In this document: piece after piece, positions 31,821 through 45,400 of the stretch | Layout of the letters: each line of letters opens with the position of its first letter | Position numbering within the stretch: the first letter of the stretch is position 1 | Source: Strigamia acuminata | Lineage: Eukaryota > Arthropoda > Chilopoda > Geophilomorpha > Linotaeniidae | Direction of reading: 5' to 3' | NCBI GenBank assembly: GCA_949358305.1 | Contig: OX442324.1 | Coordinates: 3,974,001 to 4,038,000 of the forward strand | DNA length: 64,000 nt | Notes under the pieces: generated by a model | Databases searched by the model: none | Seen by the model: only the letters and a program-made list of their open reading frames with translations | Told to the model about the DNA's origin: nothing | Position numbers and translations under genes: made by a program

Positions 31821-33173
31821 TGGCAACTGACGACGAAGATATTGAAATTGAAGTGTCCTGCACGAGTGCAAATACGAAAAGCACACAAAATGAAAGCGGT
31901 GACGAACTTATGTACAGCCAACATCTTGAGAACATTGGATTCATTCCCATACAAAATGATTCTGCATCGTACGAATCGCAATCCATATCAGAAACGGAAA
32001 CGAATGTTTCGGACGTCTCGACCGAAGTGATGTCGGACACGTCGCAAAAGTCCGACAACTTCTCTCCTCCTTACATTCAACACGTGAAAGACATACGAAA
32101 TGCCGGTTTCGTAAACCGGGAAGAAAGAAGTCTTCCGTCCCATTCCGAATATTGTCGAGAAAAGTCAAAAAATATCTTCACGCTCGAAACACCAGACAAA
32201 ATAAAGAATAAATTTCTGATGGAGAGAATCAACAAGTTAAAGTTGTTCAAACCTATTGCTACGGTGATGCGAGAGGATAAACGGGAGGATAAACGGGAGG
32301 ATAAACGAGAGGATAAACGAGTAGATAAATGGGAGGATAAACGAGATGATACACGAGATGATACAACTTCTGGTGGTAAATGGGAAATTAAAGAAAGAAA
32401 GGAAACTTTTTGGAACATAATTTTGATTTCGTTCACTTTTTTTCTTTTGAAATTCAGAACAGCAGGAGAATTTTTTGACGAAAAAGTTGGGGATGTTAGA
32501 GAAGGAGACTGATGGTAAAAAAAAAATGAACTGGAAATGAAAATGGAAAGAAATTCAAATACATCGTAATTCGTTTGCTAATTCTTTTGTAGAAAAAAGC
32601 AAAGTTGGCTCACCTTCATCAGTTTACCGAAAATCAAGTTTGTCAGTTGTGTCCATTCCATCGCTATGGCTGGAAAGAATTCGTCTAGCAAAATTATTTC
32701 ACGACTTGCAAAAGGTTATTAAGAAATTAGCATTTATTCGGTCAAATCGTTACTAATCAATTTGACCAAATAAAAGATTGAATAATTTTAGAACTAATAA
32801 GTAATAACTCACATATAAAATACTAACAGTTGAAAACCGAGCCAATACATACCCCAAAATCATGCGCTCATTGCAGGTAGATCCAGCAAACAAACATCCA
32901 GTTTGAGAGAAATTAAAAAAATATTTCTTTGCAGAGAACTATTGAAAGTGCAAGATCAGACAAAAGTTATGAAACGACTCGTAAGTCGAGTTCGAGCTCC
33001 CTTGATTGAAGAGAAGATGCAAGAACATATGATTAACTACGTAATTTGTTTTGAATTTTATGAAACTTTTTTTTTTAAAAATCTGTACAATATACTCGTT
33101 TCAGACGTCTATTAATCTTATCGGCGAAGCTAGTAGATCATTACCTCGACTTTCAGATTTCAATAAAATCTAA
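31820..33173 (+). CDS. Unrecognised 308-aa protein with charged tandem repeat
   Basis: Six exons keep phase: 31820-32372, 32458-32514, 32593-32714, 32881-32900 (20 nt), 32935-33040, 33105-33173. An alternative first donor at 32376 would add one Gly. Residues 1-120 are acidic and Ser-rich, probably disordered. Residues about 150-180 are tandem REDK units encoded by a 12-bp minisatellite. The C-terminal 110 residues look helical (WLERIRLAKLFHDLQK, VMKRLVSRVRAPLIEEKMQE) and end LPRLSDFNKI. I do not recognise the family. The microexon is required: without it the last two exons are out of frame; with it they read through to a shared stop. A 35-codon ORF overlaps the start. Confidence 0.6.
32268..32362 (+). 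repeat. 12-bp coding minisatellite (REDK repeat)
   Basis: About eight imperfect copies of a 12-bp unit of the form GAGGATAAACGG, in frame, encoding repeated Arg-Glu-Asp-Lys variants. Confidence 0.9.
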
Positions 33174-35037
33174 TTTGAATTTACCTGAATAATTTTTATT
33201 GACACAACATGATAAGACAAGTAATTGCAAGTGACATAAAAATAAAATGTTTTACATGTTTATAGGAGAAAAAGGACAGTTATTTATTCTAATAAAAACA
33301 AAAGAAAGTGACTGCACACACCCAATTTACTCAAAGATTTCACACTTCAACCTAAACATTTTTTTTTCTCAATAAATTCAGCGAAAAAACATTGGAATGA
33401 AAATTAAACACAATTTAAAAAGGTTACGAAATGCATAATTTAACATAACTTAAAAAATTTTTAAAACAGTGCATCCTAATTACACATGAAAATAAAAATC
33501 TAGAAAGTACTTTTTTCAATTTTTCTTTTCATTTGGCACAGCTAAAATGAGAATAATGCATTATTAAATGGACAAGAATAATTTTGTAGTATTTTTAAAA
33601 AAGAAAAAAAAACAAAAACTGCATGCACATGACATACTCAGCAGTGGAAGGAGGACAAGGAGTGAGAATTAACAAATGCAATTACAAAATAATTACACAC
33701 TTGCTTTTTATCTTCATTAAATAGGTCATATTTACAAAGGAATGGTCCCTACATCATTTCGACAACAAAAAAGGCCATATAACAATTACCAAAATAAAAA
33801 AAAACAAAAACAAATAAGTGTCAGTCGAATTCTCATTAATTACTGCTTGCAACATGTCTAGATTTGAAAAAAATTTTATGACCTTATAGTGAATTATTAT
33901 TAACTATTAGTTTACTTGAACAACAATTTGTTTTAATGCACATAAATAGACCAGCTTTTATTTAGTATAAAACAGAAGAAAAAAAAATTCCTTTCAAAAA
34001 AATCAGATTTTATATTACAACGACAGAAAAATTAAAATATGCGAGATTAACAACTCCAGTTTCGAAAAAATAAGACATGTACTCTTCTATTTAAAAAAAA
34101 AACAAAAAAAAAAATTTAAGAGAATTAAAACAAAAAATTATATATATTTACAAATTGAATTACAATATCAGAGTACAGGTAATACTATAACCTTAGCCCT
34201 GACTAAAAGGGGAGTTGCATTATTTGTATACATCCAATTGCAATAATGTCAAAAAAACAATCAGTACGGTTCTTTTTGTAAATAAAAATAAAAATAAAAT
34301 TTTGACATTTTCTAATTACTAGCTGGACATGCACATTCTCTCAAATTTACTAAAAATTTAATTTTGTTTTCTTGAAAAAAATTCAATATTTCGCAGCCCA
34401 ATTTAATATGAAAAAAATCGTAAAATAGAATCAACAAAAAACAAAAACAAAAAAGAAAAAAGAAAAAAAAGAAAGAAAAATAATAAAGTCTTCAATTCTA
34501 CAAGGCTAATGTAAAATGTATACTTTCGAAATTGTTCAATATGATACAAGATCAAACAGAGTCTAGCATGAATACACTTGGATTGATTACTAACACAACT
34601 ACTTTATATTAATAATTATTTTGTACAAGTAGCAGAAATCAATGCGCATTAATAACCAGTTTATTTTACAATAGTGTACCACGATTCACCATGTTTTCAA
34701 ACAGTTTTGGTATCGTCACCATCATCCCCACATTTTTCATTCATTTTTTCCCCTTCAATCCTTTTCCAGTGTTGCAGTCTTAAAGTACATTCATTCACAC
34801 ACGCTCGATGTTTTGTTACTTGTAGCAAAATCGATGATAGTGTCTATTACTTCCTAGCTTCTAAATCTTTTGTTGCGTTCGTGGACTTTGTTTTTTAACC
34901 AATTAATTTTTTTTTTTCAATATATATATTTTTTTTTGCGGTGAGACGAGAAACTTTGAAGAGACCGAAACTAGATCACTTGAAAGTTGAAAACGATATC
35001 TCGACTTAACAGAGAAATGATGTCGGCAAACAGCACT
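33174..35037. other. Probable long 3'UTR of UBL3 and intergenic DNA
   Basis: A/T-rich, no supported exons. The convergent 308-aa gene ends at 33173 and UBL3 at 35038. TTTATT (minus-strand AATAAA) near 33197 is a candidate UBL3 poly(A) signal, which would make the UBL3 3'UTR about 1.8 kb. A-rich simple sequence lies at 34435-34485. Confidence 0.45.
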
Positions 35038-36072
35038 CTATAATATGCAGCAACTCGTACTGCAACAGCGTCTACTTCCATTTTTACTCTTCTGTTGTTG
35101 ATCTACACAAAACCAAACACAAAAACATTAACAAATCAATACGAAATCGGCATTTATCATCATCTAAATTCAAAATCACCATGTGAATTTGGTTCAGGCA
35201 AATTTTCTCGTGGTACTAGATGCATCACTGTCGTTTTGCCTAATGGTAAACCTAAAGCTGTTACGCAAAAGAAGAAAAAAAAAATTACAAAAACTCATAA
35301 ACAACGACGAAACACAATGATCAAACCTCCTAATGTAACATTGCCATGTAGAAAACGGCCTTGATAAATTAACCTCAAAATCTCAGCCTTGGTAACAGCC
35401 TCTTCCGACCACTCTAAACAATACGAAATAACAATAATTATCATCAAACTGACCTTCCGTCGTCAAAATAACAAAAAATAACAAAAAATACCAACCATCG
35501 GGCCAGTTGTCAAACACATGCTGTGCGATATCAGCTGCCGAATCGTTCGTGCTGAACAGATATTCCTTGGTCTTACCGGTAACTAATATCAATCTAAGGT
35601 TGATCTTGAAAAAGAGAATTATGCAACATGAATAAATAAATAAATTTTTCTCTAAAAAAAAAATATATATATATTATAATAAATAATAAAAAAAAGTGAA
35701 ATTTTTTTTCCCGCAGAGATTCATTGCATTTGACCTTGATACTGGCGAGTAGCCAAAGCTCGGGCTGCACTGCGGGCACATCACACCCCTTTGCCCATTT
35801 TTAATTTCGATTAAAAAAAGTGGTAACCCGGAAATGTGTTGGCAACAACAACACGCCCGGATAAATACGAAATCCGAGCAAAAGTGTTTGAAAAATGGCC
35901 TTGATTTTTCGCCCGTCTTGGCTTACTAAGCATCACTAATAGATTAGTCATCGAATCAATTTCAAATACAATCATCGTCACCGCCACCGCCATTTCCAAT
36001 ATTTTTTAACTTGATATTTTGTAAATCGAAACGATGTGTTACCTTGTCTGATGGAATATTTCTCGAGCCCAT
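35038..36072 (-). CDS. UBL3: Ubiquitin-like protein 3 (membrane-anchored Ub-fold)
   Basis: Five exons on the minus strand give 122 aa: 36072-36043 (ATG), 35604-35496, 35413-35327, 35257-35180, 35102-35038 (stop). The ubiquitin-like fold is nearly unchanged from vertebrate UBL3: INLRLILVTGKTKEYLF, NDSAADIAQHVFDNWP, ILRLIYQGRFLHGNVTLG, GKTTVMHLVPRE. The tail is basic and Cys-rich and ends CCIL, a prenylation motif like vertebrate CVIL, so membrane anchoring is conserved; adjacent Cys could be palmitoylated. UBL3 modifies proteins and directs them to small extracellular vesicles in mammals. The first intron is 438 bp, the rest under 90 bp. Confidence 0.96.
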
Positions 36073-37194
36073 TTCAAGGTTTGAAAAATTTAAAAAAATA
36101 AAATCCTATTTCAAAGTAAACCAACTCAGCTCATCCAATTGGTCGTTTTTATCTCGAGTTCTGCTTACGACTAAACTGATATGAGAAAAAAATGTAAGAA
36201 ATGTGATTTTCGCTTGCAAGATAACAGGCTGCAGATTAAAAACAATGCTAAACTCAGGGCGATTTAGAAACAAAATACTGATGTCACTCAGTTAGGCCTA
36301 TCACCTCTCTTGACCCGAGTTCATGCGTATTAATCGGTAAGAACGTCCCGTCAAGCGAAACGCTGCATTATTAAATACACTTGTGATTTCTTCAGCATGG
36401 TGAATGATTTGGGACCGTTCCTGATCTCCCAAACTGTGGATAAAATTATATTTGTTTAGGATGTTATTACAGATTGCGAAGAAACCAACCCAAACAAAAT
36501 GGCGAGGAAAATTCTCTGCGAAAAGAATGTCGGGTAAAAATTAATACTAAATGCGTTACGGGAGGGCGCTATGATTGAAAAAAAAAATACCTACGTGATG
36601 ATTTTAAAGGCTATGTTATTGAATAAACTATTCTAAAGCTTTTTAAAGCAAGAAATAAAAAGCACAATATGATACTTTTTCAAAAAAAACAGAAAAAAGA
36701 AAAAAAAAATTTAAAATTAAAAAAAAAAAAAAAAAAAAACTTTTCTTGTTGAAAAAATTTCTTTTTTGTCGACAAGACATTAGAAAATATTATTTTAAAT
36801 TCACAAGTACCGTTAGTCATCAAAAAACAATGGGTTGCTGAAGTGGTTAAAAAATCAGGATATATCTAAATTAGATACGAAAAAGAACTCTTATCTGAAC
36901 GTCAATTGAAAGAATACAAGCCCATTGACCTTCGACTTCAAATTACAGTCACTAAGCCAATAAAAAACACTCATGGAGGGTGCAAAGTAGAGACTGTTAC
37001 CCAGTCCCGTGAACAGAAAAGTTGTAAACTCTGATTCCAGGTTCCAACCAATCAGAAGAGAGAGTAGACGTCTGGAAGCAAATAAATTGAGCTGTGCCTC
37101 TAAAGCGCTCTGCTGTCGTTTCGCCAGCTTTTACTACGTTGCACCTCGACTCAATTCGTCCTCTGTAGTTTTGTCGTAGCACGAAATTGTCAAA
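36073..37194. promoter_or_regulatory. Divergent upstream region of UBL3 and ALDH1
   Basis: About 1.1 kb between the divergent start codons of UBL3 and the aldehyde dehydrogenase. It includes an A-tract (36719-36740) and, nearer ALDH, more complex sequence at 36880-37190 with a TTGACCTTCGAC segment that looks like a nuclear-receptor half-site (weak). No coding exon is supported. Confidence 0.4.
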
Positions 37195-40042
37195 ATGATT
37201 GTCAAAAACCCTGAAATCAAATACACACAGGTAAGTTGCTTTCTTTCTTTGGGTTTTGTACTGCAAAGCTTCATCTTGCATGCAAACAATGGATCGGTTA
37301 AGTTTGTTTTGTGAGTATCATTATTGCACGATGTTAGAATTGAGTGCGAAAAAGTGCGTTTATCATCTTTATACATCATTGTATTTAAAACACTTGCACT
37401 TATTCATAAGTCGTGGAGATGTCACATATGTGATGCTATTTAGCTGCTCTTTAATCTCCCAGGCATTTAATAATCGACTTCCTTCAAAATTATAGTCCTG
37501 GCTCTTGTGGGCAAGTGATGATTGGTGCGAATGGAATGTTCATTTAACTTTTATGAAAGTTCTCCCTAGCTGCTCTATGAATTTATGGCTTGGTTCTACT
37601 AAAGAGAGAGAGATTGAAGCAAGGCTAAGGCCATGGATATCAAATGTTATCAGGACTTGCCAAGGTCAATGCAAACTATTAATTGATAACTTGTTGATTT
37701 ATATTGAAAGTTTCCTGGATGTCTAGCAGGAAGTCAGTCTAGCAAGTCATATTGTTTAGCAAGTGTTTTTGAGGGAAAAAGACTCTTTTAGTGAGAAATG
37801 AAATACATATAATTTTTTAAAAAATGCATTATTTTTCACTAGATTTTCATCAATAATGAATGGCACAATTCTGCCAGTGGAAAAACATTTGCAACTATCA
37901 ACCCAGCAACAGGTGTTAAGATCTGTGATGTGCAAGAAGGAGATAAAGTAAATACTTGGTAATTCTTTATTTTTCTTTAATTTTATCTTTGTTTCTTGCA
38001 ATTTTAGGCTGATGTAGATAAAGCTGTAGCAGCAGCTAAAGCAGCTTTCAAGAGAGGATCAGTTTGGCGTACAATTGATGCATCTGCAAGAGGACAATAC
38101 TTGTTTAAATATGCTGATATTGTAGAGAAGAATGCTGAATACTTAGCTGTAAGAGCATACACTTTAGAGAGTGTAATCCTCAAGGAAATTCATCACTTTT
38201 CTATGATTTAGAGTTTGGAAACATTGGACAATGGCAAACCTTACGCGGCTTCTTTATCCGACATTGAGTTGACCGTTAAACTGTTCCGGTATTTCGCTGG
38301 CTACGCTGACAAAATCCATGGCAAAACCATTCCAGCTGGTAAACACATTGGAATGCAGTATTTCATTTGAGAGCGGCTCACATTTTATTTTAAATAGATG
38401 GGGACGTCTTCAGCTTCACCCGAGAAGAACCCGTCGGTGTTTGCGGACAAGTGATTCCCGTAACTATCACCACACATCACACTGTATCCACAAGCTGTCT
38501 TGTGGACTTGTGTGCTGTGTCGATCAATACTCAACAATTTGTTAGCTTACGGTTGTCTATATAAATTGCTTTTTCTTCTCTACCTTAAGTGGAATTTTCC
38601 CATCACCATGTTCACCTTTAAGGTTGCTCCAGCTTTGGCTGCTGGGTGTGTTGTGGTGCTCAAGCCAGCTGAACAAACACCACTAACTGCCCTCTACTTG
38701 GCTGCTCTCGCTAAAGAGGTAAATAGTTAACCCTTTTTGTGTTTTATTTACTAATAGCTGATATAATACCGTACGATATTTAGGCTGGGATTCCTCCCGG
38801 TGTGTTGAATGTTGTGCCCGGCTACGGTCCAACGGCGGGTGCTGCCATCACTGAACACCCGGATGTTGACAAGGTGGCGTTCACAGGATCGACTGAAGTT
38901 GGCCACATCATCCAACAAGCGTCTGGAAAGGTGAACTTGAAACGAGTTTCTCTGGAATTAGGTGGCAAAAGTCCACTCGTCGTGTTTGCAGATGCTAATT
39001 GTACGTAAAGCTTAATTACATCAATAATTTCGTAGCAGTGTTAATCGCTTTTTATTGACAGTGGATTTGGCTGTTGCAACTGCTCACGAGGCAGTCATGT
39101 TCAATCAAGGCCAGTGTTGTTGCGCAGGAAGTCGTACCTTCGTCCAGGAAGAGATCTACGATGAATTTGTGAAACGCAGCAAAGAATTGGCCGTGAAGAG
39201 AGTAGTCGGCGATCCATTTGACGAGAAGACTCAACAAGGACCGCAAGTAAGAGGCAAAAATTCGAATTTGCACGTGCAAGCGTTTCATTCTTTGCTCGTA
39301 AACAGGTGGACGATGAACAATTCAACAAAATTCTTGGTTTAATCGAAGCCGGAAAGAAGGAAGGAGCCAAATTGGAATGCGGAGGTGGACGCCATGGCAC
39401 GAAAGGATATTTTATCGAACCAACCGTATTCTCCGGAGTCACTGATAAGATGAGCATTGCTCGCGATGAGGTCGGTTATTCAATGGGTTTGAAGTTGTCT
39501 TGGTAAAATTGATAGATTCAAATTTAACGTGTTTCAGATTTTCGGCCCTGTACAACAAATTTTGAAGTTTAAAACATTAGATGAGGTTATTGATAGAGCT
39601 AATGATACTACCTATGGATTAGCTGCAGGTGTTTTCACTGAAAATATCGATAAAGCTCTGCTTTTTGCGCAGGGAGTGCAGGCGGGAACAGTTTGGTAAA
39701 TTGATTTAAATTTTGACTGCAATGAAAAAGGTATTCGTTTTATTAGCACTTTTTTTTTTTAATACAATAGGGTGAATACCTTCTTGGTTGTTTCGCCGCA
39801 AACTCCTTTCGGAGGATTCAAGGAATCGGGACACGGAAGAGAATTGTAACTAAAGACAAACCAATTTTTTTGATGAAGCGTTATTAATGGAAATGAATTT
39901 TCAGGGGTGAAGAAAACTTGAGAGAATACCTGGAAACTAAAACGGTAATATTACAATAATCACAACTTTTTTCGTAATTATCAATTAATATGCATTTGTT
40001 TTGCGACAGGTAACTGTCAAGATCCCGAAAAAGCAATCGTAA
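37195..40042 (+). CDS. ALDH1: ALDH1/2-class aldehyde dehydrogenase, cytosolic
   Basis: Thirteen exons, all in phase, give 490 aa: 37195-37230, 37843-37947, 38008-38148, 38212-38338, 38398-38459, 38590-38718, 38784-39000, 39062-39246, 39306-39470, 39538-39695, 39771-39845, 39905-39944, 40010-40042. It oxidises aldehydes with NAD+. Visible motifs: PWNFP-type [27 protein letters not shown] (nucleotide binding), the catalytic Glu in LELGGKSP, the catalytic Cys in [21 protein letters not shown] and the C-terminal [16 protein letters not shown]. The N-terminus starts 12 residues before the conserved core with no mitochondrial presequence, favouring a cytosolic ALDH1 type; such enzymes can be retinaldehyde dehydrogenases, though substrate cannot be read here. 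AATAAA at 40139 is the likely poly(A) signal. Confidence 0.96.
37231..37842 (+). other. First intron of ALDH1
   Basis: A 612-bp intron starting GTAAGT and ending TTTCACTAG. Plus-strand ORFs at 37256-37495 and 37505-37726 have no recognisable domain. No nested gene is supported. Confidence 0.7.
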
Positions 40043-42445
40043 ACTGGACCACCGTGCAGAACATGCAGACATTTCATAATGGGAATTTGAAAAATCTTTA
40101 AAATTGTTTTGTAATTCTGTTCTGTAAAAATTAGATGAAATAAAGATCACTGGCTAAAAAAAATATATTTGTATTTATTATTTGGGTAAAAATAAACATT
40201 TAAATTAATTAATTACAGCAAGAATTAAGCATTCATAAAGTTATTTAGACACTAAACAGCATTTTCCGAATTGTCTAGATATAACTTCAAAAAAAATGGC
40301 GGCGATTTAGTCTGCGTGTGCACAACATTTTAATTAACAAAACGTGTGTATATACCTGAATGATATAATTCTGGGTTGAGGTCTGTGGAACATGTAAACG
40401 AAAACGTGTGTGTATTAATTCAATGCCATGACTCCTGGCCTTGCATAAATCACAAAGTTGTTGACAATTTACTCTTTATTTATTAAAAATATTTACAATC
40501 AAATATTTTGTACATGCTTATTTTTCTCCTATACCGTACATTGTATACATTTTACAACTTTGAATCAATAATGAACAGTTTTGCATCGTCATACTTTAAA
40601 TAATTCAAATTTATACAACAAAAATGATATCAGTAGTGAAAATGAGCAAACTTAAGTCATGAGCAAGGGAAAGCAAAAATACTCACAAATTAGAAATGCA
40701 AATTACAAATTTTTGTCAAATTGCGCAACAAGCGGAAGACATTTTACTTTCGTTAGGCAAATTTTTCCCCATTAATATACGAAACTTGCTAAACATTGGT
40801 TCATTAAATGCAGACATTAAACTCATGAGAAAGATTTTCAAGGGCATTTTAATTTAAAAATTCCAAAAAACTGAATTTTTAAATCCAACAGTTAATATCA
40901 TTAAAATAAGCAAACAAAATGTACACAGGTATAATGCTTGAGTTGTAGTATTGTCATCATTTTTGTAAGTCGACTTTTTCAGCAAAAATAGATGACATTA
41001 CATGGTACATACATTTCTTAATTTTATTTTTATTATGTCACACTTTTTAATTGGAATTCAAAATATTCAACATGAAAAGAAAATCACAAAATATCAACAC
41101 CAAATTTGAGTTACAATAGAAAATATAAATTTAAATACCACTTCAAATTTTGTGCAGACTCATTGACATTTATCATTTTATCATTTAATCATTTCTGGTC
41201 GGGTTTCAAGTGTTTGGTCAAGATACTTAATCTGTCTGTCACGTAACAACGACATGCATTTTTCAAACTAAACATGATTATTTTTTTTCTCCAAATTTTA
41301 AATATCGAATGGAAAACTGCAAACGAAAAAGAAAAATCTGCACCATTTTCTACAAAATATTTGCCAACATATTTTTAATGGACGTTTACAAGATAATTTT
41401 GTGCGTTTTGATGAAAATTGTCATGGAATAGCACTAATTAATGTAATACTAATTACCAACTAATATCATTGAATTCAATAAAGGGGGAATAAAAATCCAA
41501 TATATCAATTTCTTTCACGTTTCAAACTCCATTTTCCCTTTTTAAAACTTCCCTTTTAAACTCCTTTACATTTATTGCTAAATCCTATAAAATTGGTGAT
41601 TGTAATCAACTCACACTTCAGCTATTCGATTATTTATGCCCCCACCCAACGCATTCGGCACTAAAAAGGCAAGAGAGGAAATATTTTCTGAAATTCTCTA
41701 ATAACCACGCACACATTTGTTGCTTCTTTTCGTTTTCTAACCTCTACAAAATAAATTCAAACTTCACTTGTTTAATCCTATACATACATAAGACATGTAA
41801 ATATTTTTAGCAAACTAAAGATGTAAACCACTTACCAAACTCTTAACTTTATCAAACACTAGGAAAAGAAACGGGGGTTAATTCAATTTAACTAAAAAAA
41901 ATGTTCAAATTGTTCAAATTTATACGCTAGGTTTTCGATTTTGTTTTTACACACTCATTTTCTTTTAAGTTGACAAAAAATATTTGGCAGCATTTTTTAA
42001 ATTTATTTATATCCGTTAAATTTAAAGAGCAATGTGAACATTACCATCGTTATTAAAATTTGTACTAAGGCAGGAAATTTCATATTTTTTTTGTATTTTT
42101 TAACTTTTTGAATTGGTCAGTGTTTAAGAACATCTCAAAGCCATTTTCGCAACATGTTTAAACCGTCCACTATTTGACAGATAAGCATAAAATAATGATT
42201 GTCACAATAATGGAATAAAGTAATCAAAGCATGCTTTTTCTCCTTTTTTTTCATCTCCAAAGACAGCATTTGACATAACATTCAAAAAAAAATAATTAAT
42301 TAAAATCATCAAATAACTTTAAATTTACCAACTCAATCCCTATTTCACCATGTTGAGTTTTTACACATTTAAAAAGCTATGGAGTTGGGGAGTCAATTTC
42401 CCTCACCACACCCCATTCCACCCCCAATTTTACTTGCAGTTAAAA
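40043..42445. other. Convergent intergenic region between ALDH1 and PAN3
   Basis: About 2.4 kb of A/T-rich DNA between two stop codons. ALDH1 should end just past AATAAA at 40139. Much of the rest could be a long PAN3 3'UTR (minus strand). No ORF with homology or splice context was found. Confidence 0.5.
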
Positions 42446-45400
42446 TTATGCTGGTTTGGCATTTTGACTCGTCTGGACTACTTCGGTGTAAGAAGCGTCG
42501 AAGCACTGCTTAAGCTCCGAATAACTTACAACCAAAACATTCTGCTCGTCACGAGACACGAGACAAATCTTTTCAGTCACACCAGCATCCAACTGAAACA
42601 TAAAATCAAAAATTAACCAAAAAACAAACAAAAAATAGGTTAGAATTGAATATTTTACCTTATTTAAACACTGAACAATGTGGGCCATATCGACCCATGG
42701 ACGACCGTCCTCCGTTACTTGATGAAAGAGGTAATCGCGAAACAATTTTAACATGTATCTATCACCGGTTTCAGACCAAGTAGGGTCCAAATTGAACCTA
42801 AAAAAAACGAGAGAAAATTAATACCGAATTCAATTATTGCGTATAAGTAGACTTATTACTCCGGTCTCTCGTTAATAATGCCTAGTTTCGAAAGAAGACG
42901 AAATAATCTGCCATTTTCAACTTCCTAAAAAACATTTTAAAAAAAAAAACACCACATAAATAACAAATTAAAATTTGTGCTGCGTTCTTTTTTACTTTTG
43001 ACAATTCAGTCTCAATAACATCACTTCGCATTTGAGCGGCATCCAACTGCGTATAAAATCGAGCTCCAATCATAGGCATGATGTCGTTGACGCTTCGAAA
43101 ACGAGTTTGGTTCGTCAACAAATATCTAAAAAAAATTAAGTAATAAATTAAGTTTCTAAAAGCCATTTAAACGAGCTTGCAGACCACTTGTTTTGCGTGG
43201 AAAAACAAGTGATTTACACGCGACTTAATGAACAGAGCAAACAAAAACTAACAAAATCAGATTCCGAAGATCAGCTGAATAATTGTGAGTGACAAGTTCC
43301 ATCGAGCTCGTAACATGTTCACGCTGAATTCCAACCAACGAATTGCAAGCCAAAGCAAGAACAATTTTGCCCAATGCAACCAGGTCTTCTTGCTACAAAC
43401 AAAGTAAACAAAACAATTTAAAAATAAATAAAAAAACCAAAAAAAACCCAGACAAATAAAAGTAACATTTTAATTACTTGATAATGGGGCATGAATGCTA
43501 ACAAATTGGATTGATTTGGATCAAAACACAACACATCAAAAATCCCACAACAATTAAGGCGCAATCTAAAACAAATACAAATAAATGCCGGTAACCAAAC
43601 CAGAAAAACAACAATGACAAAAAAAAAATACCTCGATTTTCCCACAATAAGAATTTTCGTTGGATCCAACGCTCGACAAGCCAAACCGGCCGCATGAATT
43701 GTACGCAAAGCAGAGCTCAACTGAACCACATAACACCAAATTAAGCTCTCGGGTAACAATCCAGCATTCTGACGAGGCCCTAAACACAAACACAAATCAA
43801 GTTGCAGCAAGAACAAGAAAAATGTACAAAATTTAGTAATGCAAACCAGATTTGCCGTGGCTGAATGCGCCAGTACTATCCAAGTTGGTCAAACTCTGCG
43901 TGTTCTGCGTAGCGGTCCCGGAGAAATGACGGGCCATCATGGTTTCAGCAGCAGGGTGGTAATCGTGGACAAACACGACCGCTAAAATAACATTTTTTTA
44001 AAAAATTTACCAAAAAAAAAAGAAAAAAAGAAAAAAATCGTACAATGTTCGCCGAAAGCTTTAGTCGTAAACACTTCTCGCAGTTGTACAATATTGGAAT
44101 GCTGTAGTTTCTTCCACATGTCCACCAAAGCCATGCACTTTGTGTTTGTCAAACGCACACCTAGAAAAAAGCAATTGCACAAAAACGAAATTAATTATTC
44201 CCAATTCCGTCCGGTCGTTTTGCAATGAGAAGCAATCCAAATCCGCTATTTATTCCGCCAAATTTCGTAAACACAACGATGATGTCGTCGCCTTTGTACC
44301 GTGTATTCTCCTCAAGCAATATAAAAGGCCTGTCTTAGTGTTAGTCGCCTTGAAAACGGATGTAATGTAGCCGAACGTGTTGGACTTCTCCAGGGCGCTT
44401 GTTGGTATTTTCTCGAGGGGGACGAGGTTGTGGTAGCTATCGACTTCTTGCGGAAGATCTACGCTCGAAACAAACAAACGAAAACAAACCCTTCTATTTA
44501 ATTTGACTAATAAGTGGCAGGCTTAAAGCACTCAAACGTACTCCAAAGAAACCTGGAAATTGCTCTGGGTCAACCTGGGCCATCAACAAGTTGTGCCGAT
44601 GAAGAACGTCCTAAAACAACCGAAAAACAAACATTTCTTCAATTTTAAGCTTCAAAACTTCAAAACTCAAAATCTTACAATCCGAAGGTCGTCCGGCATA
44701 AAGAAGGATGGAGCGTTGGCCTTCGGATTCATGTGAGCGACGTGGGCTTGCGTCCCCGGAAACATGTGAAAGTTCGGTAGCACCTTAACAATTTAATTAA
44801 AAATAAAATAAAATAATTTCTATGTCTATTTTTCAAAAAAATTACAATTCCGCCTTTTGCATTTGCGGACAAGTTGACGTCGTCGTGGGTGTAGTAATAA
44901 GTAGTTCCACCGAAATTTTCCTTTCAAAGAAAAAAAATCAACCAATCGGTAATAAATTCGGATTCATTTCACAGTTCACGCCGTACTTGATATGTGGGAA
45001 TGGGAGAATTAAAAGCATCGGTGGCGGCACCAGCAGTAGCACCCGTGGCAAACGGTGCAAGATTTGGTGATCGTGTTCTTCGTTTTAAAAGAGGTGAATG
45101 TTGAGGAGTTAAACGTGGGCTGTGCAGTGGGCTAGTATTGCTCGAAAAAGATGGTCCCCCTGAACAAACAAAATGTACAAACACTTCAAACATCGACGAA
45201 TAATTGTCTTGTATGCTTAACCGTACCCTGTGAGGAAAGCCTGCCAAACGGTGTGCTTCCTATTAAGTTAGATGCATTTGTTGAAGTCATGTTGATCATT
45301 TGATTGTAACTCAAATATGAAGGTGATGTAGATGAACGAGGTACCGAAGGCGTGTTAGAACGCGGAATGAATTCATTAGCTCCAGGATTAGAACCCTGAA

